A DNA stretch of 35,704 nucleotides from positions 1 through 35,704 of the forward strand of contig JANWYN010000081.1 of NCBI GenBank assembly GCA_025055235.1, in the 5' to 3' direction. The notes below the pieces were generated by a model. It saw nothing but the letters and a program-made list of their open reading frames with translations. It was not told where the DNA came from and made no database searches. This document shows positions 27,059 through 34,954 of this stretch, one piece after another; the first letter of the stretch is position 1; each line of letters starts with the position of its first letter. The translations under genes were made by a program, and so were the position numbers. This stretch comes from Candidatus Roseilinea sp. (lineage in GTDB: Bacteria > Chloroflexota > Anaerolineae > J036 > Brachytrichaceae).

Positions 27059-27131
27059 ACCGTCATTCCCACGAAAGCGGGAATCCAGCCATGTGCAGTC
27101 TCTAGATGCCTGCGCAAGCGAGCATGACGGT
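27059..27131. repeat. MITE/REP-like element with ACCGTCAT terminal inverted repeats
   Basis: A 73-bp element bounded by ACCGTCAT (27059-27066) and ATGACGGT (27124-27131). Its left arm, GTCATTCCCACGAAAGCGGG, is the widely met GTCATTCCCGCGAAAGCGGGAATCC-type intergenic repeat of bacteria. It lies between the metalloprotease and the lipoprotein gene. Confidence 0.75.
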
Positions 27132-27207
27132 ACGGAGGATTCAAGGCCCTGAGGCAATTTGCGCAACCGCACTTGAATCCGGAATCCGCTCTAGAAGGAG
27201 GATTCGT

Positions 27208-27660
27208 ATGTCTCGTAAACATAACTTGACTCTTACTCTTCTTTCGTGTCTGCTACTTCTCGTCATTACCGCCTGCGTCACGCCGTCCCAATCTTCAGGT
27301 CTTGTGCCTCTCGAACCAGCACCGGCATTAGGCGTGACGATCAACGCAGATGCTGTGGTCGTTGACGTGGAACCGGGTAGTTCGGCAGACAAGGCAGGCA
27401 TCCAACGAGGCGATGTGCTTCAAAAAGTCGGCAGCGTCGCTCTTGCGACACCTGAATTGAGGGCCGATCCGGGCAAGGCGCGAGAGGCTCGCATGGAGAT
27501 AAAGCTTATGTTGATGAACATGCAAGCTGGAAGTAGATTGGATGTCAAGCTTCGGCGCAACGGCAGCGATGTTGTTCTCAGCGTCGAACTGATACCCCCG
27601 CCTACACGCCCCGGCCAGCCAACGGCTACACCGGTGGTAGAACCGAGCTTCTATCTGTGA
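27208..27660 (+). CDS. Small PDZ-domain lipoprotein
   Basis: Protein of 150 aa with a lipoprotein signal: hydrophobic LTLTLLSCLLLLVI and lipobox ITAC, giving lipidated Cys23. The mature part has a PDZ pattern (LGVTINADAVVVDVEPGSSA, DKAGIQRGDVLQKVG, and a strand VKLRRNGSDVVLSVEL) typical of HtrA/CtpA-type PDZ domains, but with no protease domain. The tail is Pro/Thr-rich. ATG 27208 is set by AAGGAGG 7 nt upstream; a longer frame from 27106 lacks support and overlaps the repeat. It probably sits on the outer face of the membrane as a peptide-binding or scaffold protein; the partner is unknown. It is AT-richer than the core genes. Confidence 0.8.
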   Translation: MSRKHNLTLTLLSCLLLLVITACVTPSQSSGLVPLEPAPALGVTINADAVVVDVEPGSSADKAGIQRGDVLQKVGSVALATPELRADPGKAREARMEIKLMLMNMQAGSRLDVKLRRNGSDVVLSVELIPPPTRPGQPTATPVVEPSFYL

Positions 27661-27809
27661 ACCAAAAAGGCCGCTCGGCCCCATCGAGTGGTGCCTGGTA
27701 AAAGGGGCATAGGGATGAAATTTGGCGCGCCGCTTTGGCCCTTCAAACAGGATTCAGAGCAATTTGTAAATCCCTTTACACGAAGGACAACCTAGGCGAA
27801 GATAGTTGT

Positions 27810-27982
27810 ATGCGACCCTATTCACAAGATTTACGCGATCGCATTGTGCATGACATTGAACGTGGCATATGCAGCCAAACGGCTGCCGCAGCGGAATAGG
27901 CCGTGAGTTTGTCGTTGGTCCAAAACTCATGCGACGAGTGCGTGAGACGGGCAGCAGCGGTCACTGCTGTGATCCGGACTGA
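27810..27982 (+). pseudogene. IS630-family transposase N-terminal remnant
   Basis: The frame begins MRPYSQDLRDRIVHDIERG, a typical IS630 helix-turn-helix start, and stops at TAG after 29 residues (ending TAAAAE). Similarity continues in the same frame as VSLSLV, then shifts frame to KLMRRVRETGSSGH, matching the usual start of the linker after the first HTH. The stop codon and frameshift show decay, and the rest of the transposase is missing. Confidence 0.75.
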
Positions 27983-27995
27983 GGGTAGAACCTAA

Positions 27996-28186
27996 GAGAG
28001 CGTCTCTTAAAGGGTCAAACGGCGAGTTTGAGCATGCGACGGATGCTGGCGATGTAAACGAAGGCTTCGCTGGAAGCAACGGTGTGTTCAAAGTCACGAG
28101 ACAAACGGCGGTAACGACTCAGCCGACCAAAGGTGCGTTCAATAGACATCCGCTCAGCTTACCCGACCTTTTTAAGAGACGCTTTC
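27996..28186. mobile_element. Internally deleted IS5-family element with both terminal repeats
   Basis: GAGAGCGTCTCTTAAA (27996-28011) and TTTAAGAGACGCTTTC (28171-28186) are imperfect terminal inverted repeats, with one mismatch in the outer part. TAA directly flanks both ends (27993-27995 and 28187-28189), a likely 3-bp target duplication. Inside is only the C-terminal end of a transposase on the minus strand. The 191-bp element looks like a MITE that a full-length relative could move. Confidence 0.8.
28015..28149 (-). pseudogene. C-terminal fragment of an IS5-family transposase
   Basis: 44 residues including ERTFGRLSRYRRLSRDFE and SSEAFVYIASIRRML, the classic C-terminal end of IS5-group DDE transposases with the ERTF-x3-RYRRLSRD signature around the catalytic Glu. 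A stop lies three codons upstream of its ATG, so the N-terminal catalytic part has been deleted. Confidence 0.82.
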
Positions 28187-28329
28187 TAAGGTTCTCCAAG
28201 AACCTTGGGTTCCCCCGGTGCCGCGCTATACGCTTACCCCACAGAAAGACGCCCCTTCCCTTCCCCTTTCTGATGCTTTTCCGGGATTAGAATAGACGGT
28301 GTGAGAGGCGGGCGAGGCGCCTGAGCGCG

Positions 28330-30792
28330 ATGGAGGAGCACCGTACGGTCAAATCCCTCAACGAGCTGCTCAGCCTGATGGCTCCACGGAGCAGCGGTAC
28401 GGAACTTGCGCTCATTGAGCGCGCCTACCGCCTGGCCGAAGCTGCGCACATTGACCAACGACGCTCGACCGGCGAGCCCTACATCCTGCACCCCCTGGCT
28501 GTGGCCGGAATCCTCGCCCAGACAAAGCTCGACCCGCCCACCATTGCGGCTGCGCTACTGCACGACGTGGCCGAGGATACGTCGGTCACCATAGATGATA
28601 TCCGCGCCCAATTCGGTGACGAAATCGCCAAGCTGGTGGACGCCGTTACCAAGCTCAGCAAACGTGAGGGCATCAAGCGCGAGTTCACCGCCGGGGAAAG
28701 CGCGTCCGACGACGATGAAGCAGCTTCGGAGACGTTCAACTATCGCACCGAACGTGACGCCGAGAGCTTGCGCAAGATGATGCTCGGCCTGGCCGAGGAC
28801 GTGCGCGTAGTGCTGATCAAGCTGGCCGACCGGCTGCACAACATGTATACGCTGGACGCGCTGCCGCCGGAGAAGCAGCGCCGTATCGCGCGTGAGACGC
28901 TAGATATCTATGCGCCACTGGCCAACCGACTGGGCATCTGGGAATGGAAGACCCAGCTCGAAGACCTGGGCTTCCGCTACGCCGATCCCGATCAGTATGC
29001 CTTCCTGTCGCGCATGGTCGAGGCTGGCGCGGAGGAGCGCGAACGACGGGTGCGCCGTTACATCCTGGCGCTGCGTGACGCGCTGGCCGAGGCCGGCATC
29101 TACCACGTCGAGATCACCGGCCGCGCCAAGCAGATTTACAGCATCTGGCGCAAGATGCAGCGCAAGAACGTCTCGTTCGACCAGATCAACGACACGCAGG
29201 CCATTCGCGTCATCATCGAAGACGGCAGCGATGAAACACCCGAACCGGAACCCGCGCCCAGCCTGCCGGTGGATGACGAGAACGGCGAAGTGAACGTGGA
29301 TGCGATCGTCAACGAGCTGCAGAAAGAGGCACAGCAAGATCGCGCCGCGAAGAATCGCGAACGCAAGCTGGCGGAACAAGCGCAACTGATGGCGCAGCCG
29401 GCCGTGCAGACCTGCTACGTCGTGCTCGGCATCGTGCACCGGCTGTGGAAGCCGATCCCCGGCGAGTTTGACGACTACATCGCCGTGCCGAAGGACAACC
29501 GCTACCAGAGCCTGCACACCGCAGTGATCACGGAGGACGGCAAGACGCTGGAGGTGCAGATCCGCACACGCGCCATGCACCGCGCTGCGGAGTATGGTGT
29601 GGCGGCGCACTGGCTCTACAAGGACGACGCGCAGATCACCGGCGCGTATCAAAAGCACATTGAGCAACTGCGCGAAGCCATCAAGTCCATCGGCAGCGAA
29701 GCCGAAGATGCCGCGTCGTTCGTGGACGCGCTGAAGACCGATCAGTTCAAGGATACGGTCTTCTGCTTCACCCCGAAGGGCAAGCTGATCGAGCTGCCCG
29801 CCGGCTCCACCATCATTGACTTCGCCTACCGCATCCATACCGAGATCGGCGACCACTGTCGCGGCGCAAAGGTCAACGGGCGCATGGAGCCGCTGACCTA
29901 CAAGCTCAAGAACGGCGACCAGGTCGAAGTGATCACCCGGCCCAATGCCCAGCCCAGCCGCGACTGGCTGCACGATCCGTCCTACATCGCGACCTCGGCT
30001 GCGCGCAACAAGGTGCGCCAGTGGTTCCGCAAGCAGGATCGCGCGCAGAACATCGCCGCCGGCCGCGAGATGATCGAGCGCGAACTCAAGCGCATGGGTG
30101 TGTCGGACTGGATGAAGCTGGCCGACGTGTATCGCCTGTTTAAGGTGGAGCCGGGCAAAGAGGACGACTTCCTAGAGAAGGTGGGCTACGGGACCATCAC
30201 GCTGATGAGCGTGTCGTCGCGCGTGCTGGAGGAGGAGCGCCGCCGGCAGAAGCAGCGCGAAGAACGGCTGCCCGGCCTGGCCGGCTTGACCAACCTGATC
30301 CGGCCCAAGCGCAACGGCAGCGCGCCGGCGAAGGGCGGCCAGTTTATCGTCGCCGGCGTACACGGCATGTACTGCACGCCGGCGCAGTGCTGCAACCCGC
30401 TGCCCGGCGATGAGGTGATCGGCTATGTCACGCGCGGCCAGGGCGTCAAGGTGCACCGGCGCGACTGCAAGAATATCCTCAACGCCGAGCAGGAGCGCCT
30501 GATCGAAGTCGTCTACGTCGGCAATCCCGACGAGACGTATCCGGTGCAATTCATGATCACCGCCGCCGAGCGTACCGGCCTGCTGGCCGAGCTGACCCAC
30601 GTGCTGGCGGAGAACAAGATCAACATCACCGACGTGAGCATCGCCAAGCGCGACCTGCAACATGGCGAAGTGCAGGTGTGGCTCAAGGCCGAGCTGGCGA
30701 ACGCCGATCAGGTTGCGCCGGTGATGAACAAGCTCAAGCAGGTCAGGAACGTCTTCGAGGTCAACCGCGTGTTCGGCGGGCGCGGCCGGTGA
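28330..30792 (+). CDS. rel: Bifunctional-type (p)ppGpp synthetase/hydrolase, RelA/SpoT family
   Basis: Long RSH protein (820 aa) that sets the stringent-response alarmone. The HD hydrolase domain has LHP (His54), HDVAED (H78, D79, E82, D83) and LADRLHN (165-171). The synthetase domain has YSIWRKMQRKN, the G-loop RYQSLHT and EVQIRT. TGS (about 465-530) and ACT (about 745-815) domains follow. Two departures: a charged insert of about 60 residues (298-358) inside the synthetase domain, and EFDD (379-382) where bifunctional enzymes have RxKD; EXDD is typical of RelA-only synthetases. An extra 25 residues also lie after TKLSKREG in the HD domain. It is the only RSH gene seen here. ATG 28330 lacks a strong Shine-Dalgarno. 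Confidence 0.94.
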   Translation: MEEHRTVKSLNELLSLMAPRSSGTELALIERAYRLAEAAHIDQRRSTGEPYILHPLAVAGILAQTKLDPPTIAAALLHDVAEDTSVTIDDIRAQFGDEIAKLVDAVTKLSKREGIKREFTAGESASDDDEAASETFNYRTERDAESLRKMMLGLAEDVRVVLIKLADRLHNMYTLDALPPEKQRRIARETLDIYAPLANRLGIWEWKTQLEDLGFRYADPDQYAFLSRMVEAGAEERERRVRRYILALRDALAEAGIYHVEITGRAKQIYSIWRKMQRKNVSFDQINDTQAIRVIIEDGSDETPEPEPAPSLPVDDENGEVNVDAIVNELQKEAQQDRAAKNRERKLAEQAQLMAQPAVQTCYVVLGIVHRLWKPIPGEFDDYIAVPKDNRYQSLHTAVITEDGKTLEVQIRTRAMHRAAEYGVAAHWLYKDDAQITGAYQKHIEQLREAIKSIGSEAEDAASFVDALKTDQFKDTVFCFTPKGKLIELPAGSTIIDFAYRIHTEIGDHCRGAKVNGRMEPLTYKLKNGDQVEVITRPNAQPSRDWLHDPSYIATSAARNKVRQWFRKQDRAQNIAAGREMIERELKRMGVSDWMKLADVYRLFKVEPGKEDDFLEKVGYGTITLMSVSSRVLEEERRRQKQREERLPGLAGLTNLIRPKRNGSAPAKGGQFIVAGVHGMYCTPAQCCNPLPGDEVIGYVTRGQGVKVHRRDCKNILNAEQERLIEVVYVGNPDETYPVQFMITAAERTGLLAELTHVLAENKINITDVSIAKRDLQHGEVQVWLKAELANADQVAPVMNKLKQVRNVFEVNRVFGGRGR

Positions 30793-30797
30793 GACGC

Positions 30798-32225
30798 TCA
30801 GGCCAACGCTCTCCCCTGCATATGCGCGGGCGCGGCCAGGCCCAACGCGCGCAGCACGGTTGGCGCGATGTCCATCAGTTGCGCGCCCTCGACCTTGCGT
30901 CCGCCGCCGGGATGGCGCGGGTCACGCCAGATGAACAGGCCGTTTTGTGCATGGTTGCAATCGTCCGGCCCGGTGTCGTTGTCGAAGGTGTAGATGCCGT
31001 CGTGGCCCAGCGAGCCGACCGAACGCCAGGACAAATCGCCGAAATACACGATCAGATCCGGCGCGACGCCGTTGACCCGTTGGTAAATCTCCTGCGGCTT
31101 GAAGACGCGCGTGCCGATGGCCTCGCCGCGATGGTTCGGGATGGCGGCGAGCTTCTCCGCTAACTCGTCGCGCACGGCCTCATATTTGGTTGGCGGGATC
31201 ACGCCTTCCGGCTCGCGGCCTTGCACGTTGAGGAACACGCGCCCGTAGTAGCCGCCGCTGCCCCACGCCCGCGTGCGCGACCAGTCCACCGCGTCCTGCT
31301 CGATCAGCTTCTCCAAGGTGACGATCCGGCCCGGCTGCGGCGCTTCCTTCAGCACCAGGTATCCCTCGCGCCACAGCCACTCATTTAGGCAAATGCCGCC
31401 GTCCATGCGCTTCGCGCCGTGGTCGGACACGACCAGCACGATGGCATCCTCGGAAATCATCTCCAGCCACGCGCCGATCTTGGCGTCCAGATGAACGTAG
31501 TAGTCGTGGATGGCGCGCTCGTAGAGGTTGCCGGGCTGGTAGCGCAAGTGGTGCGGGTCATGGTAGCTCCAGAACCCGTGGTGAATGCGATCTACGCCGA
31601 TCTCCATCACCATGAAGAAGTCCCACGGCTCGCTCGCCAGCAGCTCGTCTACGACCTTGAAGCGCGCGTCGGTCATTGCGTAGATTTGCTTGAGCAGCCA
31701 GTCTTTGTCCTCGGTGCGGAACTCTTTGACGTCGAACTCGTAGTCCGGCGCGATGCGCAGCACCTCGTCCTTCAATTGAGGCGGATAGGCGAACGGGCTG
31801 TGCCGGCCCGGCGTGAGGAAGTCCGAGATCAGGCAGCCGTTGAGCGGCTTCACGGGGAAGGTCTGCGGGACGCCGATGACCACGCTGCGCTTGCCGGCCT
31901 CGGTCAGGTAGTCCCACACGCGCTTCTCTTTGACGTGCTCCGCGTTCGCCGTGGTCATGCGCCCGTAGGACGTGTCCGCGCGGTTGCGGAAGCCGTAGAT
32001 GCCGAGCACGCCGGGGTCACGCGAGGAGAGCATCGAGCTCCACGCTGGCACGGTGATCGCCGGGATGCACGATTGCAGCTCGCCCCACAAGCCGCCGGCA
32101 GCCAGGCGGGACAAATTAGGCAGATCAGCGCGCCAGCGGTCGAACACCAGCTCGGGCGCAGCGCAGTCCAGCCCCACGACGAAGACGCGCGGGGGCGAAC
32201 GCCGGAAGAAGGAAAGCAGCTTCAC
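30798..32225 (-). CDS. Alkaline-phosphatase-superfamily phosphodiesterase/nucleotide pyrophosphatase-like protein
   Basis: Protein of 475 aa with the binuclear zinc fold of the nucleotide pyrophosphatase branch. Visible sites are D20 (VVGLDCA), a Thr nucleophile candidate T58 (IPAITVPAWSSM), the DH pair in LVVSDHGAKR, further metal His/Asp residues in GVDRIHHGFW and a late His in DDCNHAQNGLF. No signal peptide or membrane segment is seen, so it is probably cytoplasmic. Members cleave phosphodiesters or nucleotides; the substrate is unknown. It converges with rel (5-base gap) and diverges from a second superfamily member at 32302. Confidence 0.82.
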   Translation of the reverse strand: MKLLSFFRRSPPRVFVVGLDCAAPELVFDRWRADLPNLSRLAAGGLWGELQSCIPAITVPAWSSMLSSRDPGVLGIYGFRNRADTSYGRMTTANAEHVKEKRVWDYLTEAGKRSVVIGVPQTFPVKPLNGCLISDFLTPGRHSPFAYPPQLKDEVLRIAPDYEFDVKEFRTEDKDWLLKQIYAMTDARFKVVDELLASEPWDFFMVMEIGVDRIHHGFWSYHDPHHLRYQPGNLYERAIHDYYVHLDAKIGAWLEMISEDAIVLVVSDHGAKRMDGGICLNEWLWREGYLVLKEAPQPGRIVTLEKLIEQDAVDWSRTRAWGSGGYYGRVFLNVQGREPEGVIPPTKYEAVRDELAEKLAAIPNHRGEAIGTRVFKPQEIYQRVNGVAPDLIVYFGDLSWRSVGSLGHDGIYTFDNDTGPDDCNHAQNGLFIWRDPRHPGGGRKVEGAQLMDIAPTVLRALGLAAPAHMQGRALA

Positions 32226-32286
32226 GACAGCGCATTCTATTCGCCCGCTGCCGCTATACGTTAAATCCGCTTTAACACAAAACGCC

Positions 32287-32292
32287 TATACT
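32287..32292 (+). promoter_or_regulatory. Putative -10 box (TATACT) of the sulfatase-like gene
   Basis: TATACT ends 9 nt before the ATG at 32302, with no Shine-Dalgarno in between, suggesting a leaderless transcript. It lies in the 76-base divergent gap. Confidence 0.4.
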
Positions 32293-32301
32293 CCCCGCCG
32301 C

Positions 32302-33843
32302 ATGGCTCATCGCCAACCCGACATCGTGCTGCTCGTGCTCGACACGCGCAGAGCAGATCGCTTCGCCTGCCTCGGCTATCCCACCCAGACCTCGCCGAAC
32401 CTCGACGCATTCGCGCGTGAGTGCACGCGCTTCAATTGGGCCATCGCGCCCGCGCAGTGGAGCATTCCGGCGCACGCCTCGCTGTTCACCGGCGAATACC
32501 CATCCGTCCACGGTATGTTCCAGACGACCAGCGTGCTCTCCGAGGCGCTGCCCACGCTGGCCGAGCGCCTGCGCGACGGCGGCTACTTCACCGCGGCCTT
32601 TTGCAACAACCCGCTCGTCGGCGTGGTGAACAACGGGCTGCGGCGCGGCTTCCAGAGCTTCCTCAACTACGTCGGCCTGATCACGACGCACCCCAACCAG
32701 GCCAGCGCGCAGTCCAGCCTATTGGACAAATACCGGCAGTGGTTCAAGCGCAAATTCGCCGAGTTCGTCTCCGGCGTGCAGGGCGCCGTCGCGAATTCCG
32801 AGCGGCTGACCGAGCTGTCGTTCACGCCGCTGTTCTTCCCGATCTGGCAGGCGGCGCTGAGCTTGAAGGGCAACTCGGCGCGCTCGCTCAACGACGCGGC
32901 GCGGCTGCTCATCCGGCGCGAAGGGCTCTCGCCGCGCCAGCCGATCTTCTGCTTCATCAACTTGATGGACACGCACATGCCGTATCACGCGCCGCGCCGG
33001 CTGGTGGAGCGCTTCGCGCCGCAGTTCCTGTGCGACCGCGAGCTGCAGCGCTACCTGCGCCGCTTCAACAGCGACGCCTTCGGCTGGCTGGCGCCGCTGG
33101 AAGACGAGATCGCGCCGGCGCACAAGGCGCTGCTGGACGGCATGTACGACGCGCAAGCCGCCTGGCAGGATGAGATGGTCGGCGCGTTCTTCGACAAATT
33201 GCGCGCGAGCGGCGCGCTCGACCGTGCGTTGTTCATCATCACTGCTGACCACGGCGAGCATCTGGGCGAGCGGGCACTGGTCGGCCATACCATCTCGCTC
33301 TACAACGAGCTGATCCACGTGCCGCTGCTGGTGCGCGATCCACAGGGCGAATTCGCACCCGGCGCATGTGTAGATCGCTTCGTGTCGTCGCGGCGGCTGT
33401 TCCACACGGCACTCGCCGCTGCCGGCCTCGCTTCGCCTGCCGAGCGCACACTCTCGCTGGCGAATGCGGGCGCCAACGACCCAGAACACGGCGAGGCATT
33501 CTCCGAAGCCATCCTGCCGCTGAACGTGCAGCACATGCTCATGCGCCGGAAGCCAGAGCTGGCCCGCCGGCGCGGTGCCGACCAGCGGCGCATCGCCGTA
33601 TGCAGCGGGCGCTACAAGCTCATCCAAACCGGCGCCGATCGCTTCGAGCTCTACGATCTGGCGCGCGACCCCGGCGAGATGGAGAACCTGTGCGATGCAT
33701 TGCCGGCGCAGGTCGAGGCGCTGCGCGAGCGGCTGCGCGCATTCGCGCTGCATCAGTCGGGGCGCCAAGCCACCGAGCAAGCTGTGACGAGCGACGACCC
33801 GCTCGTGCTGAACCGCCTGAGAGATCTAGGCTATCTGGAGTAG
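32302..33843 (+). CDS. Sulfatase-like hydrolase/transferase of the alkaline phosphatase superfamily
   Basis: Protein of 513 aa with the sulfatase fold: IVLLVLDTRRADRFACLGY, PNLDAFARECTRF, AQWSIPAHASLFTGEYP and the late metal site FIITADHGEHLGE. The formylglycine motif CxPxR/SxPxR of true sulfatases is replaced by S-I-P-A-H (54-58), so the nucleophile may be Ser54 and the activity a phosphatase or phosphotransferase rather than a sulfatase. The open frame extends upstream to 31999, antisense to the neighbouring gene; ATG 32302 starts the conserved fold. lgt begins 5 bases after its stop, so the two are likely co-transcribed. No membrane helix or signal peptide is seen. Confidence 0.82.
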   Translation: MAHRQPDIVLLVLDTRRADRFACLGYPTQTSPNLDAFARECTRFNWAIAPAQWSIPAHASLFTGEYPSVHGMFQTTSVLSEALPTLAERLRDGGYFTAAFCNNPLVGVVNNGLRRGFQSFLNYVGLITTHPNQASAQSSLLDKYRQWFKRKFAEFVSGVQGAVANSERLTELSFTPLFFPIWQAALSLKGNSARSLNDAARLLIRREGLSPRQPIFCFINLMDTHMPYHAPRRLVERFAPQFLCDRELQRYLRRFNSDAFGWLAPLEDEIAPAHKALLDGMYDAQAAWQDEMVGAFFDKLRASGALDRALFIITADHGEHLGERALVGHTISLYNELIHVPLLVRDPQGEFAPGACVDRFVSSRRLFHTALAAAGLASPAERTLSLANAGANDPEHGEAFSEAILPLNVQHMLMRRKPELARRRGADQRRIAVCSGRYKLIQTGADRFELYDLARDPGEMENLCDALPAQVEALRERLRAFALHQSGRQATEQAVTSDDPLVLNRLRDLGYLE

Positions 33844-33848
33844 ATGTC

Positions 33849-34694
33849 ATGTATCCGCCGGTTGGCCCTGTGTTGATCGAGATCGGCCCGCTCTCGTTGC
33901 GCTGGTATGGCGTATTGATGGTGACGGCGTTCATCGTCGCTGCGGCGATCGCGGCGCGCTACGTGGAGCGCAAAGGGCAGAGCAGCAGCAACGTGTGGGA
34001 CGGGCTGCTCTGGGTGCTGATCGGTGCGGTGATCGGCGCGCGGCTGTACTATGTATTCATCCAGTCGCCGCGCGGCCCGAACGGCATCGAACGTTACCTG
34101 GCCAACCCGCTCGAAATCCTCAACGTGATGGGGGGCGGGTTGCATATCTTCGGCGGGTTCATCGGCGGCGCGATCGCGCTCTGGCTTTACACGCGCCGGC
34201 GCAACTTGCCGGCGGCAATCTACCTCGACGGCGCGGCACTGGGGATGCCGCTCGGTCAGGCCATCGCCCGGCTGGGCAACTTCATCAACCAGGAGCTCTA
34301 CGGGCCGCCGACGACGCTGCCATGGGGCTTGCGCATTGATCCGCCCCATCGCATCCCACCGTTCGACGACCTAACGCGCTACCCGGAGAGCACGCGCTTT
34401 CACCCGCTGTTCCTCTACGAGGCGATTTGGAACCTGGCCGGGTTCGCGCTGCTGAACTACGCGGCGCGCCGGTTCGAGAAGCAACTGCGCGATGGCGATT
34501 TGATCCTGATGTACGCCATCTGGTATCCGCTGGGGCGGTTCTTCTTGGAGTTCCTGCGCACCGACTCGTGGTTCTTCCCCGGCACGCCGTTCAACGTGGT
34601 GCATTTGCTGTCTGTCCTGGTGATTGTTGGCGCAGCGGCACTGCTGGTGCTGCGTCATCGCGCGCCGGCGAAGGTGGCGTCAGCGCAGGCATAG
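33849..34694 (+). CDS. lgt: Prolipoprotein diacylglyceryl transferase
   Basis: Polytopic inner-membrane enzyme (281 aa) that moves diacylglycerol from phosphatidylglycerol to the lipobox cysteine, the first step of lipoprotein maturation. The Lgt signature ARLGNFINQELYG (R141 and E149) is present, with SLRWYGVLMVTAFIVAA for TM1-2, MGGGLHIFGGFIGG, FHPLFLYEAIWNL and the C-terminal YPLGRFFLEFLRTDSW. The frame is open far upstream, but ATG 33849 starts the conserved N-terminus 5 bases after the preceding gene. The PDZ lipoprotein at 27208 is one substrate candidate in the window. Confidence 0.95.
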   Translation: MYPPVGPVLIEIGPLSLRWYGVLMVTAFIVAAAIAARYVERKGQSSSNVWDGLLWVLIGAVIGARLYYVFIQSPRGPNGIERYLANPLEILNVMGGGLHIFGGFIGGAIALWLYTRRRNLPAAIYLDGAALGMPLGQAIARLGNFINQELYGPPTTLPWGLRIDPPHRIPPFDDLTRYPESTRFHPLFLYEAIWNLAGFALLNYAARRFEKQLRDGDLILMYAIWYPLGRFFLEFLRTDSWFFPGTPFNVVHLLSVLVIVGAAALLVLRHRAPAKVASAQA

Positions 34695-34703
34695 CGCTGA
34701 TAC

Positions 34704-34739
34704 TGCCCCACGAGGTTCATAGAGAGCCTCATGGGCAGA
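34704..34739 (+). terminator. Hairpin after lgt
   Basis: CTGCCC (34704-34709) pairs with GGGCAG (34734-34739), and GAGG (34713-34716) with CCTC (34728-34731), with a small internal mismatch. It starts 9 bases after the lgt stop and is a plausible terminator, though no T-tract follows. Confidence 0.5.
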
Positions 34740-34814
34740 GGCTTACCCAAGTTACACGGCAGACGGGAGCATTTCAAAATGGGGGAACGCGGACTGGCCC
34801 GCAGCGGTATTCTC

Positions 34815-34902
34815 CTCAGTCGCGCTGGGATAAATCCCAGCGCTGAGCATACGGGCGAGCCGCGCGCATCCCGTCCCTTTCAGCCCAGGCGTTTACGCCG
34901 GG
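34815..34902. repeat. Cluster of tetraloop hairpins
   Basis: CTCAG and CGCTGGGA (34815-34830) pair with TCCCAGCG and CTGAG (34835-34847) around a TAAA loop, with a 3-nt bulge. ACGGG/CCCGT (34851-34855 with 34870-34874) follows. Then CCC-a-GGCG (34884-34891) pairs with CGCCGGG (34896-34902) around TTTA. The 260-base gap between convergent genes has no coding sequence. The loops match the TGAA/TTCA loops of the hairpins at 120-133, 181-203 and 19337-19360. Confidence 0.6.
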
Positions 34903-34954
34903 GCGGGTCTTGTGGTGTCGCGCGATCTCGAATTGCTGCATAACGCAGGTGAGA

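Larger units (their letters stand above)
27661..28329. other. Noncoding stretch with decayed insertion sequences
   Basis: No intact gene is visible. Bases 27661-27809 show nothing recognisable apart from a short GGCC/GGCC stem. A broken IS630-type fragment (27810-27982) and a 191-bp IS5-type remnant (27996-28186) follow. The last part leads to rel and has a TAGAAT hexamer about 38 bases before its ATG. Confidence 0.7.

Noticed and set aside
27106..27207. N-terminal extension of the PDZ lipoprotein
   Set aside because: It overlaps the palindromic repeat. The Shine-Dalgarno at about 27195 and the lipoprotein signal define the start at 27208.
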